The notes below the pieces were generated by a model, which saw nothing but the letters and a program-made list of their open reading frames with translations, was not told the origin of the DNA and searched no databases. Shown piece after piece: positions 5,272-7,870 of a stretch of DNA of 7,870 bases; the first letter of the stretch is position 1, and each line of letters opens with the position of its first letter. The translations under genes and the position numbers were made by a program. The DNA is from Candidatus Limnocylindrales bacterium (GTDB lineage: Bacteria > Chloroflexota > Limnocylindria > Limnocylindrales > CSP1-4), in the NCBI GenBank assembly GCA_031292335.1, contig JARLHH010000088.1:1-7870 (forward strand). Direction: 5' to 3'.

Positions 5272-5802
5272 TCAGAGCGCCCCGCCGGCGGCCCGCGGCG
5301 CATCGGTCTCCGGGGCCGTGGCACCGCCCGTGGTCCGCGCCAGGTAGGCCTCCACGAGCAGGATGTTCGACGCGGAAGCTCGCTCGACGGTCCGCAGGAG
5401 GGCCGCCATGCTGGACATCTCCTCCAGCTGCTCCTTGAGGAACCACTGCATGTACTGCTCGGCCACGAGATCGCCTTCCTCGCGCGCGAAGCTGGCGAGC
5501 GCGCTGATCTGGTCGGTGACGCGGCGCTCCTGGGCCAGCGCCAGGGCGACCGGCTCGGCCGGGTCGGCGAACGCGGTCCGCGGCGCGGCGACGCCCGGGA
5601 TGGCGACTACCTGACCGGCGTCCAGGAGGTACTGGACGAGCATCATGGCGTGGTTGCGCTCCTCGACGGCCTGCCGGTAGAAGAAGCCGGCCAGCTCGGG
5701 GAGCGTCTCGCCGTCGTACCAGACGGCGATCGCCACGTATTGCTGCGAGGCCGCGAACTCGTTCGCGATCTGGTCCGTGAGCGCGTCGATGAAACGGGAC
5801 AT
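5272..5802 (-). CDS. Ferritin (non-haem iron-storage protein)
   Basis: The protein has 176 residues, the usual ferritin length, and starts at ATG 5802-5800 behind a good GGAGG site. The four-helix ferritin domain covers about residues 1-150. By alignment in the mind with E. coli FtnA (offset -2), the ferroxidase ligands are present: E15 (NEFAASQQY), Y22, E47-E48 and H51 (EERNH), E92, Q125 and E128. No haem-ligand methionine at the position typical of bacterioferritin was evident, so a ferritin rather than a haem bacterioferritin is favoured. The protein should oxidise Fe(II) and store ferric mineral in a 24-mer shell in the cytoplasm. Residues 155-176 are an extra Ala/Gly/Thr-rich tail outside the core, as also seen on some actinobacterial ferritins. 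No Fur- or IdeR-like operator was recognised. The gene is divergent from the glycosyltransferase gene and probably heads a transcript that includes the lipoprotein gene. Confidence 0.93.
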   Translation of the reverse strand: MSRFIDALTDQIANEFAASQQYVAIAVWYDGETLPELAGFFYRQAVEERNHAMMLVQYLLDAGQVVAIPGVAAPRTAFADPAEPVALALAQERRVTDQISALASFAREEGDLVAEQYMQWFLKEQLEEMSSMAALLRTVERASASNILLVEAYLARTTGGATAPETDAPRAAGGAL

Positions 5803-5809
5803 GGGCGAG

Positions 5810-5814
5810 CCTCC
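5810..5814 (-). promoter_or_regulatory. Ribosome binding site of the ferritin gene
   Basis: On the minus strand GGAGG (5814 to 5810) lies seven bases before the ATG, a canonical spacing. It confirms the start at 5802. Confidence 0.8.
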
Positions 5815-5860
5815 GGCGGCGTCCGAGTCGGGATCGAATCGGTGGCGTGTCTGCCTGGGC

Positions 5861-5887
5861 AGTGTACGCCGAGGTCCGGTCGGTCAC
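5861..5887 (-). promoter_or_regulatory. Candidate ferritin promoter
   Basis: On the minus strand GTGACC (5887 to 5882, 4 of 6 to TTGACA) and TACACT (5866 to 5861, 4 of 6 to TATAAT) are separated by 15 bases, slightly short. The transcript would start near 5854, leaving a leader of about 50 bases that includes the Shine-Dalgarno site. Confidence 0.4.
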
Positions 5888-5912
5888 CCCCGGAGCACGG
5901 ACAGCGGGCCAG

Positions 5913-5924
5913 CCGGTCGACCGG
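5913..5924. repeat. Perfect 12-bp palindrome in the ferritin-glycosyltransferase divergent region
   Basis: CCGGTCGACCGG is fully self-complementary. It sits 6 bases upstream of the candidate glycosyltransferase -10 and about 25 bases upstream of the candidate ferritin -35, a position from which a dimeric regulator could affect either gene. No known regulator consensus is recognised. Confidence 0.45.
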
Positions 5925-5930
5925 ACCACG

Positions 5931-5936
5931 TACACT
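5931..5936 (+). promoter_or_regulatory. Candidate -10 for leaderless transcription of the glycosyltransferase gene
   Basis: TACACT lies six bases before GTG 5943, so the transcript would start on or beside the start codon. There is no Shine-Dalgarno before that GTG. The element is flanked by an inverted repeat, CGGACC (5922-5927) and GGTCCG (5938-5943), which may be an operator. No clear -35 is visible. Confidence 0.4.
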
Positions 5937-5942
5937 CGGTCC

Positions 5943-7289
5943 GTGATCGCAGGTTCCGAGCGCGCGGCGGACCAGACGCCCTTGGCCTGGCGCGCCGCGG
6001 CCCTCGTGCTCCTCGCGGCGGGGGCGGGGCTGGGGTCGCGGATCGCACGCCTGCCCGCACGCCGGGTCGCGGTCGGATCCGGCCTGGTGGGGCTGGCGAC
6101 GATCTCCATGGCCCGAGAGGGCACGCGACGCGCCCTGGAGGCTCCGCGCCCCACCCCGATAGGGCCCGGATCACCGCACCCCCTGCCCCGGATCAGCGTG
6201 GTGATCGCGGCCCGTGACGAGATCCTGGCCCTGCCCGCACTGATCCGCGATCTCGGTCGCCAGGACCACCGGGCCGCCGACGGAAGCCCGGCCTTCGACG
6301 TCGTGGTCGTCGATGACCGATCGACCGACGGGAGCGGAGCCGCGGCGCGCGCGGCGGCCGAGGAGGCCGGGCTCGGAGCGGTCACGGTGATCGTTCGACG
6401 GCAGGCCGGCTCCATGCCGGACGGCAAGGGAGCCGCCCTCGCCGCGGTCCCGGACGAGATCCTGCAGGGCGACGCGGTGCTCGTCTTCGACGCCGACGCC
6501 CGGATCGGGGCCGACCTGGTCCGGCGTGTCGCGGAACGTGTCGGGGACGGGCATGCTGCCTTCACGGCCCGCCGGCGCGTCGCAGGCAGCGACCTGTGCG
6601 CCATGGTGCAGGACGACGAGCAGACCGTTGACACGCTGGTTCAGCGCGCCCGCGGTGGCCTGGGCGGCTGCCCGGAGTTTCGGGGCAACGGCATGGTCGT
6701 GACGACGGCGCACCTGCGCGCCATCGGCGGATGGCGGGCCGGCACGCTGACGGAGGACCTCGACCTTTCCACGCGGCTGGCCGTCCGGGGGACGCACGTG
6801 GTGCTGGCCGACGACCTGGAGGTCTGGGAGGCGGCGACCGCGTCGCTGCCCGCCTTCGTCCGCCAGCGAGTGCGCTGGGCCGAGGGCTCGGTGCGCCGCT
6901 TCCTTGATCTCCTGCCCGCGGCCATCGCGAGCCCGGACCTGAGCCTGCCGGGCAAGGTCGATCTCGCCTCGTCCGCGGCGCAGCTGCTGTTGCCCAGCGT
7001 GGTCCTGGGCGCCGTCCTCGACGGGGCGCGCCGCCGGAGCCCGCGGGCTGCCCTGGCATTTGTCTGCGGATGCGCGGCCACGACGTGGGCGCTCGCGTGG
7101 ATCGCGCTGCGAGACGCGACCCTCGGTCGCCCGCATGCCCGGAACACCGCCGTCCACGCCGCCATGACGGCCGTCTATCTCCTGCATTGGGTTGCGGTTA
7201 CTCCCGCGGCGCTGCTCCGCGTCGCGCTTCGGCCTGGGGCGGTCACCTTTGCGCGGACCAGGGATCGTCGCCTTCCCCCGCCGACATGA
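5943..7289 (+). CDS. Membrane-anchored family 2 glycosyltransferase
   Basis: The product has 448 residues from GTG 5943. Two N-terminal hydrophobic segments (about 15-32 and 42-56) precede the GT-A catalytic domain that begins at ISVVIAARDE (84-93). The metal- and nucleotide-sugar-binding motifs are VVVDDRSTDG (121-130, D124/D125) and FDADA (182-186, D183/D185). FRGNGM (246-251) and TEDLDLSTRL (270-279, with the likely catalytic D272) follow, then QRVRW (308-312), the QxxRW box of processive beta-glycosyltransferases such as cellulose and hyaluronan synthases. C-terminal membrane segments are at about 343-360, 369-389 and 403-424. It should transfer sugar from a nucleotide donor on the cytoplasmic face to a polysaccharide, lipid or carotenoid acceptor. 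The RGNG-type region also resembles GT2 enzymes of carotenoid glycosylation, so the product is open. There is no PilZ domain. GTG 5943 is chosen because the frame upstream (to 5847) is not conserved-looking and a -10 element abuts it. Confidence 0.9.
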   Translation: MIAGSERAADQTPLAWRAAALVLLAAGAGLGSRIARLPARRVAVGSGLVGLATISMAREGTRRALEAPRPTPIGPGSPHPLPRISVVIAARDEILALPALIRDLGRQDHRAADGSPAFDVVVVDDRSTDGSGAAARAAAEEAGLGAVTVIVRRQAGSMPDGKGAALAAVPDEILQGDAVLVFDADARIGADLVRRVAERVGDGHAAFTARRRVAGSDLCAMVQDDEQTVDTLVQRARGGLGGCPEFRGNGMVVTTAHLRAIGGWRAGTLTEDLDLSTRLAVRGTHVVLADDLEVWEAATASLPAFVRQRVRWAEGSVRRFLDLLPAAIASPDLSLPGKVDLASSAAQLLLPSVVLGAVLDGARRRSPRAALAFVCGCAATTWALAWIALRDATLGRPHARNTAVHAAMTAVYLLHWVAVTPAALLRVALRPGAVTFARTRDRRLPPPT

Positions 7290-7297
7290 AGGCATCT

Positions 7298-7322
7298 CAA
7301 CGCTGACGTCACTGAAGCGTTG
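7298..7322 (+). terminator. Stem-loop after the glycosyltransferase gene, possible terminator
   Basis: CAACGCT (7298-7304) and AGCGTTG (7316-7322) form a perfect 7-bp stem with an 11-base loop, starting 8 bases after the TGA. What follows is TTGAATG rather than a T-run, so termination is uncertain. The 8-bp palindrome TGACGTCA (7304-7311) overlaps the left arm and loop, so a protein-binding site is an equal alternative. Confidence 0.35.
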
Positions 7323-7363
7323 TTGAATGCCGTCCACGGTCGTGGTGACATTGCACCGTCACC
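7323..7363 (+). promoter_or_regulatory. Candidate promoter with overlapping dyads before the last membrane protein gene
   Basis: TTGAAT (7323-7328, 4 of 6 to TTGACA) and TGACAT (7346-7351, 3 of 6 to TATAAT) are 17 bases apart. Between them lies the inverted repeat CCACG-GT-CGTGG (7334-7345), and the -10 is embedded in GGTGAC...GTCACC (7344-7349 and 7358-7363, 8-base loop). The stacking looks like a promoter with operators, but each element alone is weak. Confidence 0.3.
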
Positions 7364-7391
7364 CACCGGCCCAGAGGATGGCTCGCCCAGG

Positions 7392-7870
7392 ATGTTCGCG
7401 ACACCTGTTCCCGCCCGATCGAATGAGCGGCTGGCACGCCTGAGCAGTGCGGGCCCGTCACTCGCCCTGGCGCTCGCCGCGACGGCCGCCCTGCTGGCGG
7501 CGGCGCATTTTGTCCCAGCCGGCAGCCGCGCGGAGCGGATCTTCGACGCCGTGCTGCCGCTCAGCCCGGTCGAGCCCCCGGCGTTCGGGGCGGTGCTCAG
7601 CGCGATCACCCTCGTCGCCCTGGCCATCGGCCTTCGGCGCGGCAAGCGGCTCTCCTGGGAGCTGGCGGTCATGGTGTTCGGCGCGGCCGGGTTCGCGCAG
7701 GGCGTCCTGCTCCATCACCCGGTCGCGGCGTCGATCGCCGCGGGCTGCGTTGCGGTGCTGGTCGCCGGCCGTGGGCGCTACTCCATCCGCCTCGGCCGCC
7801 CCGGACGGCGGATCCTCGCCCTGGCGGTTCTCGCCGGGCTCGCCTCCATTGGCGACGTGGCACTGGCGCT
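7392..7870 (+). CDS. Multi-pass membrane protein, N-terminal part (3' end outside window); possibly MprF/lysyl-phosphatidylglycerol synthase-like
   Basis: The frame starts at ATG 7392 and stays open to the window edge, giving 159 residues. Hydrophobic segments lie at about 22-41, 65-81, 88-107, 112-126 and 140-158. The middle stretch, LRRGKRLSWELAVMVFGAAG (81-100), followed by a helix with HH at 108-109 and then the basic RGRYSIRLGRPGRR (127-140), recalls the membrane part that precedes the DUF2156 aminoacyl-transfer domain in MprF-type proteins. There, a basic loop is followed by a tryptophan helix and then a second basic loop. That domain, which would settle the matter, lies beyond the window. 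If correct, the protein would add an amino acid to phosphatidylglycerol or be a related lipid enzyme. The start is not certain: no strong Shine-Dalgarno precedes ATG 7392 (AGAGG is 14 bases away), and two TTG codons at 7320 and 7323 are in frame. Coding is well supported; the family is a guess. Confidence 0.65.
   Translation, partial: MFATPVPARSNERLARLSSAGPSLALALAATAALLAAAHFVPAGSRAERIFDAVLPLSPVEPPAFGAVLSAITLVALAIGLRRGKRLSWELAVMVFGAAGFAQGVLLHHPVAASIAAGCVAVLVAGRGRYSIRLGRPGRRILALAVLAGLASIGDVALA

Noticed and set aside
5225..6634. Upstream extension of the lipoprotein frame to 6634
   Set aside because: It would cross the ferritin gene and part of the glycosyltransferase gene. The lipoprotein signal peptide and lipobox begin exactly at ATG 5224.
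7304..7311. TGACGTCA as a dedicated regulator site by itself
   Set aside because: An 8-bp palindrome is common by chance. It is kept only as part of the dyad cluster.
7175..7718. Minus-strand frames near the right edge as genes
   Set aside because: They overlap the end of the glycosyltransferase gene and the hydrophobic plus-strand frame that continues past the window edge; their composition is Arg/Ala-rich without motifs.

Overview
The window is very GC-rich bacterial chromosomal DNA with dense coding and strong G/C bias at third codon positions. It holds nine protein genes (seven complete, one cut at each edge) and no RNA gene, insertion sequence, phage gene or CRISPR array that I can see. 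The gene set is a DGPF/YCII protein with a large sigma factor, a stand-alone LigD-type polymerase, alanine/serine/proline-rich secreted proteins, and several apparently leaderless starts. It suggests a high-GC soil or aquatic lineage such as Chloroflexota (Limnocylindria-like) or Actinomycetota. That placement is inference only, because no marker gene is present.

Layout. (1) 1-453 (+) is the C-terminal end of a PF00144-type serine hydrolase (beta-lactamase family). (2) 524-1174 (+) is a small four-helix membrane protein with a Pro/Gln-rich cytosolic-type N-terminus. It converges on (3) 1223-2572 (-), a stand-alone LigD-type primase-polymerase of the bacterial end-joining family, with an unusual acidic insert. 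(4) 2573-2835 is a divergent regulatory region. It carries a direct repeat, a dyad and a good candidate for an ECF-type promoter. (5) 2836-4484 (+) is a two-gene operon: a YCII/DGPF protein and an ECF42-type sigma factor. The two genes overlap by four bases (CTGA) and the sigma factor probably starts at a CTG codon. (6) 4592-5224 and 5272-5802 (-) are a secreted lipoprotein of unknown function and a ferritin, probably co-transcribed from the ferritin promoter. (7) 5943-7289 (+) is a membrane-anchored family 2 glycosyltransferase, divergent from the ferritin gene. (8) 7290-7391 is a short intergenic region with three inverted repeats. (9) 7392-end (+) is the start of a multi-pass membrane protein, possibly MprF/lysyl-phosphatidylglycerol-synthase-like.

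How the genes work together. The only clear functional unit is the DGPF-sigma pair. Such pairs are known to form self-contained regulatory modules in which the sigma factor usually acts on the promoter of its own DGPF neighbour, and the sequence here fits that. The other genes touch DNA repair, iron storage and the cell envelope and show no obvious shared pathway. I found no strong evidence for an entirely new system. The points most worth following are the CTG start in the stop codon overlap, the candidate self-recognised promoter, the leaderless starts and the dyad-rich intergenic regions.
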